This document shows, piece by piece, positions 50,270-61,389 of a stretch of 64,000 bases of DNA (position 1 is its first letter; every line of letters starts with the position of its first letter). The notes below the pieces were generated by a model. The model saw nothing but the letters and a program-made list of their open reading frames with translations. It had not been told where the DNA came from and searched no databases. Position numbers and translations under genes: made by a program. Source of the stretch: Perkinsus marinus ATCC 50983 (taxonomy: Eukaryota > Perkinsozoa > Perkinsida > Perkinsidae); contig NW_003207237.1 of NCBI RefSeq assembly GCF_000006405.1, positions 147,158 to 211,157 of the forward strand, given 5' to 3'.

Positions 50270-53200
50270 TCATTGAAAGAGAAAAGAGTAATTATGAATA
50301 ATCATCTTCATCAATGGTTGATTCTCAATGAACTGTATGTGAGCTGCTCGGCCTATGAGTGAATCCAGGCTACGTTCAGGTAGGTAAAAGTTAACATCCA
50401 ACCGAATTAGCTTCTCGGGTGCGATCCCGGCGACCAGCGACCGGGCCATCTCCGTGTATCTACACAATAACTACTCTTTCACGGCTGCAATAACATAAAA
50501 CTGAACCATGAATGAGCCACTCCCGACTCACACTGAACCCATCGTTGGTTCCTGTCGCACTCTATCCGAGATTTCAACGCGTGCAGAATCGAAGCCAGCA
50601 TATTGATCTTGGCACGACGAGGCCAATACAACATACCGGAACCTGAACCATCACTATCGTATCAACCACCGTCCTCAGAGGAGCGCACCGAGGTAGAATT
50701 TCCCCCGTTTCCCGTGCCGAGCGGTAGAGATAACACTCCTCGGGAATATAGGAATCAGCCATTGTAAGCTGATTCAAACACTCGGACTTGCGCCACCGTT
50801 TAAGCACTGATCAAGTTGAAGTCAATCACATCTCCGATCGAAGCACAACTCACCCCAGAGGCCTCCTTCAATGAGTTTGTTGCTGTTATATAGATAGCCC
50901 AAGTGGGGCGCTGATAGGCTCAAGAAAGTAAACCTACGTATAGCATTCCAGCAGCGCCACCACGACATGGCCGGAAATAGCAAGAAATTATTCCTTTGAC
51001 AATACGCTCGCTTGAGTGCATCTACGCCATGATGAAGAGTCTCTCTTACAATTTTTCAGATATCCCTGGCTGGTCCATCAGTGTTGGCAGTGCCGCTCGT
51101 ACAATGAGCCCACCAAGTGAATGTGAAATAAAGGACAGCCGAGTCTGAAGGGAACTTTTCATTCAACAACCTACGATGTCAGCTTGTGGAATCTCCTCCT
51201 ATACCGCAACCAATGTGGGAAAATATGCATATGCTCAACTACATGTGTTAGTGACAATATGAAAGTTCTCAGAGATTCCTTGAAAATTCTCGAAGTTTTT
51301 CTACAGTCCTATCCGAACTCGTATATGAACTCCTATAATGAGGAAGTTTCCAACCTCAGCCGAGGAGAACGTACATAAATTTCTCCTTACTAATTACAGA
51401 GGGCGCAGGTTCGATTCCGGGGTCGGACATATGCGAAAAAATTGTCATGATTCTTTTCTAAAATCGATTGCGGACAGATTCCATGCAATTAAACTATATC
51501 ACAGGGCGTTATATTCCAAATTTCAGCTTCAAAGTCGTTCTACAGAGAAAGGTACCTCTGCACAAGTTTTCCCGGTCTGTAGATGACGTCGCTATCACTC
51601 CCTTCATTCAGATAGATGCTAACATTACTCAAGTGCCTATATTTCTGTCAAACCAGAGTAGCGTTATCAGCGCGTATTTTATACGACAACTATACGTGTT
51701 TTCCATACCCCTTATCGAACTCACCAGTGCAGCTCCTGGGCACCAGTCAGAAATATAACACACCACTTCATCAGCGAGGCGCTGCCCTGAGCCAATGAAA
51801 TCGTAATGAACAAAGCAAAATGTGAACCCACCCATTTCCGCAATGTTTCCCTCGGTATCTTCCTCATTGCAAGAACTACATAGGAATAACGAGTCCGGAA
51901 AAACACACGCCAGATTGTTCTTGAATAACCGCATATCATATGCACTGCCCTGCAAGCCATGCACCTGCACGCCGATGACGAACCGCTCATGGTGTCAGTC
52001 AATCTTACGAGAACAACGAGATGTGTGCCTTTATAGGATTTCGGGTCCGTTGCCATGCATCTGTGCGACTCAGTCGAGTCCACAGGGACATCCCCAGCGC
52101 CCCGAGTAGGAGAATTGCCGCTCGACTGAAGACAAAAACATACACGTTGATTTTTACACGAGCGGCGTCAACACTCACGTACAAAAAAGGGACAAATACA
52201 TACACATTGATTTTTACACGACCGTGGTCAACATTCACGTGATGAACAAGAAGCAATGCAGTGGGGATCGTTTAGTTACATCTAGCTCCATTGGTCTAAT
52301 ACTAATATCATCGAGATCTCCAACAGACAGTTTTTTGGGCGTACTCCATCGTACTATACACTACAGTTGAATACACATATGAATTCTGTAGAAAATGACC
52401 ACGTGAATTGACTCACATATCGCTGCTCGAATATTATAGGCATTGTTGCCATCCCAGAATAGCGATGCATATACGCCGTCGAAGTCGACTCCGCTTCTTC
52501 TGTGAGATCACTAGCTGTGTTGTATCCTCGACCGAGCACAGTCGCTCCGGCGGGTCCATGAACAATTTCTACGAGGCGAACATAATCGTCAACTTCAAGC
52601 CTAAGAGTATTACTCCCTCACTCGATCAGCTGCTATTTTATGCACTTCCCAAATATCGTCTTCTAGTGGGAACGCCAAATCTCTGGTAGAATCCACCGTT
52701 TCCGTCACACATGAGATGCAATGGCTCAACCTGCAGAGAACGGAGACTCGGCCAAACGCAAAAAATTCTGAGAAAATTCCGGTAATTTTCTTGTTGATTG
52801 CTGAGTACTTCTACTCATTTTTTTAATTCCTGACATTTTTACACATGTGTTCGTGCGTTCGGTAAAGTGTCCCAAGCAAAGACGCGTGTGTTTTCGCTTT
52901 CCGGAATTATGTTATCTGTACCCTTGTCTGACTTGCACGCATGCGCACGGAGTGTGGAAAACACAATCAAAATTCTTTTGAGGCCATCATACAGAAATTA
53001 TTCGAAATTCTAAATCTACAAGGAAAAAATTCTCTATTGCCACTTCAGTTTCCTCCGTCAGTTTTAAGCGCTATATCGCACAAAAACGGTTACTCGTAAC
53101 ACCACTACTTTTCTATCGTATTCCGTTCCCACACTATGAGCAGTTCATCGCACACTTTCCTGCTACATACGGCCAGTACCTCGAGTAACCTGAATACCAA

Positions 53201-56200
53201 ATCGTATAACCGAGGACATCAGTGCAAACATGGAAAGCGCATGGTAGCAATTGAAATCGTTGAAAAACGATCTGAGCGAATCACTGATCAGAATCGGATA
53301 ACCTCTCACCTGTGCCAAAGCTCAAATGAGCTCACAGCCAAAACATTCATTGTTGCCATTATCTCGGCAACACTCTTCGGACCAGCTTCCTCAGGCTACA
53401 GAGAAAAGCCGTTATGCTACACAAATCCACACAGGGGATATATGCACATACTTGAAAGCGTTTTTATGACATTTTCTTACGAAATTTTGAAGATTTCTAT
53501 CTTAAAACGCGTATAAATTCTCATGAGGTAGCGAGTAAAATTCTGAGCTCAGCTGAGCAAATGCGATACCGATAGAACAGTGCGGGAATATATGTTCACT
53601 AGAAGTTTCCTCACTAACCATAGGAGCTTATACACGAACTAGGGTAGAAATGTTTAGCAACCAACAAAAAATTCCCGGAAATTTTCTCGGAATCTCCATA
53701 TTCTACATGTAGCTGATCATGTACATACTTTCCAACACTGCTGTAGAAATCAAATCTATTCACGCCGAGTCAGCAGTGACTACAGACGATATTCCAGCCG
53801 ACTCACGGGGTTATGCGGAATGCTCAGCTTTTCCGCAAGTGACACCTTGAAAGAGCCGGTCGAGCATCGACTCGTGACGTCATAAAAGAACTGAAGAACT
53901 GACAAGTACGGATTGAAGCGCAGATGAACGAGTATGTACTCACTGATTCGAGATGACCGTAGGCTCCTTCCATGATATGCATATATTCAGAAGAGCCACT
54001 ACAAGTCATTGACGCAGCAGTTTCTGATGAACTCGCATTGATCGTAACCTGAATAATACAGTCACACGAGTCAGCGATATCACCACCGATGTCCGACGAT
54101 TTTATAGAGTAAACCATGGGGAGTCGTAATGGAATATCACCCGTTTTACGCGAAGTGGCATAACACTCTGTGAAAAACCCGACAGTCGCGGTATGCAGTA
54201 GTCGTGAAGTCCAATTTTCACTAGTGTTCTTCACATCACCGGTGAAACTCCAATGTACATAAATATACGTTGTATCGAATAATATTCATAAACTTAATCC
54301 CAAAAAATCACTTTCTTCTGAAACCCGTGTCACGTCTCGAATAACAGTTACTCTCACTCATTAGCTGCTTACTTCTTTCGCTTCTTTGAGCTTGAGGAAC
54401 TCCTCCAAAGTGTTTGGTTCGACCACAGAACGTAAAGCCACTGGCGCTCCCAAAATGAGATTGTCCGCCTCAGTATCTTGCACGAGTACGTCGCTACTGA
54501 CAACTTCCTCGGGTTGAGGCGGCGGCAGCCGAAACCTACATAGGAGGTCCGAAAGCACCAAGTAATCTCGAATGATGAGCCCACCTGAAATCTGAGAGAG
54601 TCGCACATATCAGCATTTTCACTGAACAGAAATGAGCCTCGTCGAATACCACGGGGACACATCTGTGAAGGAATGTGTTCAGTATCATTCGTTCATATCG
54701 TCATTTGAGTATCAAACACAAACGCAATGTACTATGCTACGGAACATATAAAAAAGCAACAGCGCGTAAAATGAGGGAAACAAAAGAGTATGTGATGTGG
54801 ACTTACTCGTATAAGCCGTCCTGAATGTGATGTAGGAGTAGTCGTACAGTGGAAGCTCTTTTCAATTCGATACCACCTGGCCATATCAGAATTTACAATG
54901 TGGTCTACCAACATTGGAGTTTCACCCGTTTCACATGAAGTGGCGTAATACTCAGTGGAAAACCCGATACTTGCGCTATGCAATGGTTTATAAAATATGT
55001 TTTTCACCAAAGTTTTTCATATTATCGAACTAAGGCTTACTCCCTGTGGTGGCTTCCTTCAGCATTCTCTCAGACTTCAAATTTATGTTGCTGTTGATGC
55101 TGCAAGCTTTGAGTTCGCCGTAGAGTAAATCAATATCACATGCAATGACCTGAGTTCAAACCAGTGTGGGAGAATATGCACATGGTCAACCACATATGTT
55201 GGTGACAATATGAGAATTCTGGGAGGAAATTTGGCTAAATTCTTGTTGCTTTCTGTACATTTCTACCCTAGTTCGTATATGAACTCCTATAGTTAGTGAG
55301 GAAACATCTAAGGTCAGCTGAGGAAAGCGAACATATATTACAACACTGCTTCAAACTGTCGGGATACATGTTCGCTTTCAAAATCAGCTGATCTCAGGAG
55401 TTAATATACGAATATATATTATAACTCTTATAATAGTATTACAATTAACTATTATATTAATTCTAATATATTATATAAATACTATTGATTAACTATTATT
55501 AATAACTATTATACTCTTATAATATTATATTATAAGAGTAGGCGCTTTCAGAAACCATCGAAAATTTTTCAAAATTTCCTCAAAATTTTCACCAACACAT
55601 GTGCATATTTTTCCACACTGCGCAGCCGGCCAACCGAACTGAACAGATCCCTGCGAGGATGCATTCACGTGGTCAGTTATACGGCTATGTTGACGAAAGT
55701 GTAGAAAAATATGTGGATTTCCTGAACACTCAAAATCTGATCTATTATTCAGCTCTGAATTTTAACAATGTAGTGAGGAAATTGTTCAGCTAAGCTGAGG
55801 AAACCAAACATATATTCCAACCCTCGTCAACCTCGACATACCCAACCGAACAGAAAATGATTTCAAACGATATGCAGTCTTACGGTTTCGCTAGTCACGG
55901 AAGATTTCTCCGGAACAAGGAGTTCACATGGGAGCTCCAACCTGAAGAAAAACAACTACAGAGAAGCGGCCCAGATTACTCCCTACCTAAACTGACAGAA
56001 ATCTCCGAGTGGCACCTGTTCCTCGCAATATCGAACCAGAAAACTCCGGCTATAAAACGCTGCCTGAGAACACACCACGACATACCACACTTCCGACACT
56101 TCGCCTCTTTACTTGACTATCAGATATACATGCTTGTTTCACGTCATGAAAGCTCGGCTTCGACGCCTCGCTGTTCGCCCGCTCGCCCGGATCTGAAAAA

Positions 56201-56565
56201 AGCCTTCGAATGTCAACCGCTTGATTCACCCAAACCATAAGAGCACCTTTCGATCGACTGGTGAACCAATTGTACGGCAGGGCAAAGACTTTTGAGGGAG
56301 CAACCGGCGTGGCGCTGTCAACCGAGCTCGGCTTGGTATTGGACACTGACGATTCCCTTTGTTTCGGCACAGATAACTAAATACAGAAAAATGGATATAC
56401 CGTAAACCACTCAACTACCCAAACTTATATAGATAACACAGTCAATACCGTTCACGATTGATGACTCACCCGAACTCGGAGCTGATACAAGCCCTGATGA
56501 TACAAATCGACATTCCTAAATTCGTCAAAGTGAATCAAGACTTCTACGACGCCATGAAGGGGCAT
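50270..56565 (-). CDS. FAM135: FAM135-like protein with DUF676 serine-hydrolase domain, more than 12 exons
   Basis: ATG 56565 opens MPLHGVVEVLIHFDEF followed by RNVDLYHQGLYQLRVR, matching the FAM135 N-terminal domain. Next are an exon ending YSRSFLVRYCEEQVPLGDF and LELPCELLVPEKSSVTSE (55933-55875), then LLYGELKACSINSNINLKSE (about 55150-55037), RWYRIEKSFHCTTTPTSHSG, IIRDYLVLSDLLCRFRLPPP (54590-54370) and a Ser-rich exon near 54110. The lipase half starts near 52056: THLVVLVHGLQGSAYDMRLF, ADEVVCYIS, FISHSLGGLIVRAALP (nucleophile elbow SHSLGG near 51110), FTFLSLSAPHLGYLYNSNKL, FRYVVLASSCQDQYAGFDSA and SLIGRAAHIQFIENQP to TGA 50270. Members are putative serine esterases of unknown substrate. Exons between 52.1 and 53.8 kb are tentative. 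Introns hold at least eight F1/F2 copies. Confidence 0.82.
51211..51391 (+). repeat. F1 element copy H in a FAM135 intron
   Basis: Starts caatgtgggaaaatatgcat, has ctacatgtgttagtgacaat, tatgaactcctataatgagg and cctcagccgaggagaac; the right terminus is eroded. Confidence 0.85.
52725..52860 (+). repeat. F1-like remnant (copy O)
   Basis: Only the middle is recognisable: aattctgagaaaattccgg, attttcttgttgattgctga, gtacttctac. Termini lost. Confidence 0.45.
53430..53565 (+). repeat. F1-like remnant next to copy I
   Basis: cacaggggatatatgcacat at the left, gaaattttgaagatttctat inside, and ttctgagctcagctgagcaa at the right; ends 12 bp before copy I. Confidence 0.55.
53578..53740 (-). repeat. F1 element copy I (163 bp)
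   Basis: cagtgcgggaatatatgttc to gtacatactttccaacactg. The flanks cgatagaa (53570-53577) and ctgtagaa (53741-53748) match at 6 of 8 positions. Confidence 0.88.
54131..54251 (-). repeat. F2 element copy b (121 bp) in a FAM135 intron
   Basis: Starts ggaatatcacccgttttacg and ends caccggtgaaactcc; flanked by aat on both sides (54128-54130, 54252-54254). Confidence 0.9.
54916..55025 (-). repeat. F2 element copy c, one end lost, in a FAM135 intron
   Basis: Starts ggagtttcacccgtttcaca after att; the distal end (tttttcatattatcg) lacks the second terminus. Confidence 0.85.
55162..55348 (+). repeat. F1 element copy J (187 bp), best-preserved copy
   Basis: cagtgtgggagaatatgcac at the left, gaacatatattacaacactg at the right. 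The flanks gttcaaac (55154-55161) and cttcaaac (55349-55356) form a 7/8 target duplication. Good reference copy for the family. Confidence 0.93.
55355..55620 (-). repeat. F1 element copy K, expanded by an AT-rich insert
   Basis: Starts actgtcgggatacatgttcg (F1 right end reversed), reads cagctgatctcaggagttaa, then about 140 bp of almost pure A/T (55398-55540, with ttataatagtatt / actcttataatattat / ataagagta inverted motifs), then the F1 left half reversed to gtgcatatttttccacactg at 55620. Confidence 0.75.
55771..55835 (+). repeat. F1 right-end fragment (copy L)
   Basis: gtagtgaggaaattgttcag, ctaagctgaggaaaccaaac, atatattccaaccct. Confidence 0.7.
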
Positions 56566-56689
56566 GTGGTTTCGAAAACGATCGAGTATATATCAAAAAA
56601 ACAAATCTACGAAACGGAACTTGAACTGAAGTTGTTCGATTTCGAGATTAGATCAATCCTACATTTTCAGATAAAGGTTATTCTATAAT

Positions 56690-56810
56690 GGAGTTTCCCC
56701 CTCACCCATTTTACGTGAAGTGGCGTACTACTCCGTGAAAAACGCGATATTCGCAGTAGTCGTGAAACATGTTTTTCATTAGTATTTTTGCATATAACGG
56801 GTGAAACTCC
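56690..56810 (-). repeat. F2 element copy d (121 bp)
   Basis: ggagtttccccctcacccat to aacgggtgaaactcc; flanks aat / agt. Lies just upstream of the FAM135 start. Confidence 0.88.
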
Positions 56811-56907
56811 AGTACACACATAAATAGGAATAAATGGCATTTTACACTATAATATTAAAGCTGATTTCCATATAAAGGTATTCATAATAAGGGGATTTCA
56901 ATGCAAT

Positions 56908-57029
56908 GGAGTTTCACCCATTTTTCGCGAAGTGGCGTAATACTCAGTGAAAAAGCCGATACTCGCGCTGTGCAGTAGTTTGTGGAGTATGCTTTTCACT
57001 AGTGATTTTCATATCACGGGCAAAGCTCC
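56908..57029 (-). repeat. F2 element copy e (122 bp)
   Basis: ggagtttcacccatttttcg to cacgggcaaagctcc; flanks aat / aac. Confidence 0.87.
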
Positions 57030-57063
57030 AACATAATTACATCATTTAATAAAATCTATATAT

Positions 57064-57247
57064 CATTACGGGAATATATGTTTGGTTTTCTCAACTGAGT
57101 TCGTAGGTTTCCTCACCATTTCATAAAAAATCACACGATTTTGGGTATAAGTATACAAAAATCAACGATAATTTCTCAAAATTTCCTCAAAATTCCCATA
57201 TTCCTAGCAACACATGTAGTCCACCATGTGCATATATTCCCACACTG
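57064..57247 (-). repeat. F1 element copy M (184 bp)
   Basis: cattacgggaatatatgttt to gtgcatatattcccacactg; directly followed by F2 copy f. Confidence 0.88.
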
Positions 57248-57248
57248 A

Positions 57249-57375
57249 TGAAGTCTCCCCCCCCACCCGTTTTACGTGAAGTGGCGTAATACTCCGTGAA
57301 AAACGCGATATTTGCGCCTTGCAATAGTCGTGAAATATGTTTTTCACTAGTATTTTTGCATATAATGGGTGAAAC
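57249..57375 (-). repeat. F2 element copy f
   Basis: tgaagtctccccccccaccc to cataatgggtgaaac; both termini altered. Abuts the end of F1 copy M and runs into AT-rich DNA (tatatataacatatatac...). Confidence 0.8.
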
Positions 57376-57562
57376 AATATATATAACATATATACTATAG
57401 TATATATTTAACAATATATACTATATATTGTTAAATAATATCACTAGATCTAGCTATCATATCAAGTATCGTTTAATAAAGGAATCATCTTTTCATTATC
57501 ATCTTTGACATTTTTATGTTGTTGTCTCTATCGAGCAACACATCATACATAGACATAATATT

Positions 57563-57688
57563 GGAGTTTCACGACCGTGATATGAAAAACACTAGTGAAA
57601 AATATATTTCACGACTACTGCATATCACCGCGAATATCGCCTTATTCACACAGTTTTACGCCACTCCATGTAAAATGGGTAAAACTCC
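57563..57688 (+). repeat. F2 element copy g (126 bp)
   Basis: ggagtttcacgaccgtgata to tgggtaaaactcc with a perfect att duplication on both sides. Good reference copy. Confidence 0.93.
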
Positions 57689-58189
57689 ATTATATTGTAA
57701 TTTTTCATAATCCCAATATGTAACGATAAGCCACATACACGCCCCGCTCTGTCGCACATGACATGCTGTGGTTTGGCCTCAATACGACGAAAAAATTAGT
57801 TTAATTGTATTAGACATATCAACACGACACTTTGATGGTGGTGGTGGTGGTTCAAAGCTCATGAGAGAATTTATGCTCATGAAGCTTCCAATGACTCCGT
57901 CACACATAGACCCACACAATAGTAAAATATCATCATCACGATGCAAAACTATTAATAATGAAGGAGCTCTAAGTACATAAATAGCTCAGCATTAGTTATG
58001 CCACCACAATTCATTTCCACTAGGAATAATAGGAGCTCAACCCAGGCCACTGTCGACCTTCACGATCACATTTACCCTCGTAGAAGCTCCGTAATCTCGA
58101 CGCTGTTGAGTCAACAGTTTACGCAGATGCATCCGGAGAGCTATCACTCAGCGCTCTCACCCCGTTGCAATAGCAACTGCAGCTTCACT

Positions 58190-58302
58190 GGAGTTTCATA
58201 GCCGTGGTATGAAAAACACTAATGAAAAACATATTTCACGACCACTTCATATCGCGTTTTCACCGAGTTTTACCCCACTTCACGTAAAACGCGTAAAACT
58301 CC
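58190..58302 (+). repeat. F2 element copy h (113 bp)
   Basis: ggagtttcatagccgtggta to acgcgtaaaactcc with a perfect act duplication (58187-58189, 58303-58305). Confidence 0.93.
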
Positions 58303-58309
58303 ACTACTA

Positions 58310-58406
58310 CCATGGTATGAAAAACACTAGTGAAAAAAACATATTTCACGACCACTTCATATCGAGAATATCGCGTTTTTCACCGAGTTTTACGCCACTC
58401 CACTAC
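58310..58406 (+). repeat. F2 element copy i, truncated tandem neighbour of copy h
   Basis: tggtatgaaaaacactagtg through cgttttTCACCGAGTTTTACGCCACTCC; left terminus missing, 8 bp after copy h. Confidence 0.8.
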
Positions 58407-60358
58407 TACCTCACTTGCTCCACTCCTGCCAACATCACGGCACATAACCTGCAGATCCGCACCTTCCTCTTCCCTGTGAATCAACATTACTCTATCCATT
58501 TACATAACATACGGACGCCATAACATTTGATCACTCGGACTCCCTGGTGGTCTGTTCTGGCCTTTTCCTTCTTCTCCCTAGCAGGAACGAGTACCCAATC
58601 GTTTCCCACCAGGATCGACCGTAGGATCGATGCGGGATTAAACACGGATCGCTCTGCAAAGTTACATAAGATGCTCAAGAGGCACTACATCGGAATCGAT
58701 CATTTATCGATATTTAAAATTCACCAAAATTCACATTGAGCATATCGGACATCTGAACGACAATGCTGCCCCCTTGACGCCTCCAAAGAGGCACCGGCCT
58801 CACCTCGCCATATGCCCAGTCGGACCAACATTATCACATCCTAGAACCTACGCGGACATGAGCCTCACTCGCGTACTATAAAACAACCATGTAATCGAAA
58901 ATGATGGTTTCGCATACAATGATATATAAACAATGTGATACAGCCGCTGCATCAGGATTACAACCACATGAGCAACGCAACCTCATGGGAAACGGCTCGG
59001 CTTTTCACGTGGCTGCTCTCTGTCGTACTAGGACATTCACGTACCCTCTCGATAACGACACAGGAGGCGGCTCAAATAGAAAGTTCATTTTCTCCGTGCA
59101 CTTCACGGCCACTTTCGCCCTACCCATTCACTACCTTCAGACCAATGCTGCTCAGTTTCAGATCAGATATTTAACCGACTAGCCTCCTCCTTATTATAAG
59201 CACAGCTACTACCGTATTTCGAAGTGATCACATCTCTGGACTCGTCAATCCCAGCCTTTAACAACAGAGCCGTTAGATTACTAGCAAAGTCTTGAACAAT
59301 TCGACTTGAAGGAACTCTACATAGACAATATCTTAAAGATGGCGTATGACCTCGGAATAGATCAATCTCTTCCAGAGTGGATCGTTGTCGTACTCGTGTA
59401 CCGATTCGCTGTGCGTAATAAACGAGCCATTTGAACACAATCCGAATAAAAACAATTTCAAATTCGCTTTCCTTGTGTAAACCTGCATAAGCGGTCTTAC
59501 TTACTACTTTTGCACGCAGTCACGACTAAGAGGATGAAAATAAGAATGCCATTACCATATCACGGAGTAGCAGTGCTGAGCGTACCAAGATACCGACTGT
59601 GGTCAACCGCACAACTACGAAAAGCTGACCTAGTGCCGAACTTGAATCACCAATATTTCGAAACACTCACAGAGTCGGCAAACCATATGTGTACATATCC
59701 AGCACAGCAATGAGTTTGATACATACTGTCTGCTGCAGTGTGTGGGAAACATGCACATGGTCAATGAAATTTGTTGGTGACAATATGTGAAAATTCCAAG
59801 GGGAATTTGAGAGGTGTTTTCCTTGGATTGGTCAGATTTCTTGGCTCTTGTGCTGATTCACTGATTTTTTACTCCGGAGCAAGAAATCAGGATCATCGCG
59901 ATGATATGTGAATCTCCGAGCTGATTCGAGCATCAAAAGTTGATTTTTTAGCTGATTAATACTCAATATGCCTTGCTCACGAAGCTGATTTTTCGGGTGA
60001 TTCCATTGAATCTGATTATTTTCGAGAATCAGGGAATCAGAGTTTGAATCAGACAGTTTTGGCAAGACGAAGATTACTACGCCCCACAACCGAGAGTGAC
60101 AATTTCAAGAAAGGAAGAAAATATCTCTCTGCGAGGGAAGAACCTGGTAGGTTCGTCTCGAATGCATGAACATTTCCCGTTACGGTATCGCAAAGATAGA
60201 ATTTTGAAAGAAGATCTTTCGTCTCTCAGAAATTCTAAGTGGAAGCTCAGCGCGAATAATAGATTTGGTATAGGAAGTGACTTGTTTACACGTCACATGA
60301 TCAATGCTTGAGTTCTGACTTAGTTTGCCTCGAATATCGTGCTGTACCCGTGAATTAT
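58407..60358. other. Intergenic DNA, no secure gene
   Basis: Candidate exon fragments only: on the minus strand VQDFASNLTALLLKAGIDES near 59290 and on the plus strand a hydrophobic LAFSFFSLAGTST near 58560. An F1 left-end fragment (copy N, plus) starts at 59736 (cagtgtgtgggaaacatgca). 59850-60060 has many tgatttttt / gaatcag repeats. Confidence 0.4.
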
Positions 60359-60802
60359 ATGTCGGCATTGGAAAAAGCCAAGATCATCTTCGCCAACATC
60401 TACTTCAATCATGATGGTGACATTCAACGAGTGCTGACGGGCAGCATCGGGGGCAACGACGTTGCTAAGCGCCAGAAGCAGAAGTGGGAGCAGCTAGTTG
60501 ATGAAATAAACGCCTTATGTGGCACTGTTCTGACCGTTAAAGGGCTCAAGGCAATGAAGGACTACATGACTAAAGGTGACGGGAAGGATCACAGATCAGT
60601 ATCAGAGTTCAAGCTTCAATATCAACAGTCAACGATCAAAGATCAGGGATCAAGATCAAGAATCACAGATCTCACTTACGCATCTCGGATCACGACGGAT
60701 TTGGCTGAGACATCAAGATCAACGAGTGATCTGGATCATGTGCTTGATCTGTGGATCAGGAACCGCATACCGGCCCTGAACAAGCCCTATGAAAGTCAGT
60801 GA
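60359..60802 (+). CDS. Myb/SANT-like DNA-binding protein, probably element-derived
   Basis: Frame from ATG 60359: MSALEKAKIIFANIYFNHDG, then KRQKQKWEQLVDEINALCGT and LTVKGLKAMKDYMTK. The helix pattern with W and the NA motif resembles the SANT-like domain of element-encoded or regulatory proteins. After codon 78 the frame becomes a low-complexity run rich in GATCA words (60595-60760), so a donor (AAG|GTGACG near 60574) or decay is possible. A downstream DDDDDESPSSS peptide comes from a GAT/ATC microsatellite (60846-60889). Tentative. Confidence 0.4.
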   Translation: MSALEKAKIIFANIYFNHDGDIQRVLTGSIGGNDVAKRQKQKWEQLVDEINALCGTVLTVKGLKAMKDYMTKGDGKDHRSVSEFKLQYQQSTIKDQGSRSRITDLTYASRITTDLAETSRSTSDLDHVLDLWIRNRIPALNKPYESQ

Positions 60803-61389
60803 TTCGCAAGAAGATCCGCCCATGGAGTCGAGTTTCCCGCCCGATGATGATGATGATGAATCACCATCATCATCATTGATGATGATGGTGAAGGTTGGTC
60901 TAGACTGGTTCAAGCTGAACCACTGCATCACTCACGTGTTTGCGCAGTTTGTACGACAATCGTGCGGACACACATGACATGCGTGAATGTTGCGACCGGA
61001 TATCGAGTGTGTGATAAGACTCTTATCATAAGAGTAATCCGCGTAGTACTGCAAAAGCAGGAGAGATATCGTAAGTGTAATTCTTTGCATGTAGCATTTT
61101 GGGAAAAAAGCCACTCTTAACTCTCAAGAAACACACGGGTGAAAAAAAAGAGTTCACAAGGCTCTTGAGCAAGGCTTTAAAACGTAGTTCGGCCACAATT
61201 CAACCGTTTCGCTCTCAGGGAGCTGATGTCCGGGGTATGAGTAACACGAGCTAGCCATCGATGCTGATAAAAGCCACTGAATTCAGATGATTCGGCCTCC
61301 CTGAGGAATTCTGCGTTCCGAGTCTGAGCTGCGTCTGCCATTATTCATTTGGTATGACTTCGGACTGATGCAGGTTTCTCCTTCTCTCG
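60803..61389. other. Intergenic
   Basis: Contains the GAT/ATC microsatellite (60846-60889) that can fold on itself. Otherwise nothing recognised; it should include the 5' flank of the acyltransferase. Confidence 0.4.

Noticed and set aside
51380-51425. Possible tRNA B-box (gcaggttcgattccggg)
   Set aside because: The T-stem arms do not pair, and no acceptor stem or A-box could be placed. I found no convincing tRNA or rRNA in the window.
55599-55793. Plus-strand ORF with AQPANRTEQIPARM as a gene
   Set aside because: It lies between F1 copies K and L inside a FAM135 intron, and its start and end are made of F1 sequence.
56458-56688. Plus-strand ORF of 76 codons upstream of F2 copy d
   Set aside because: The opposite strand encodes the FAM135 N-terminal signature RNVDLYHQGLYQLRVR with a proper ATG and donor, so this is its shadow.
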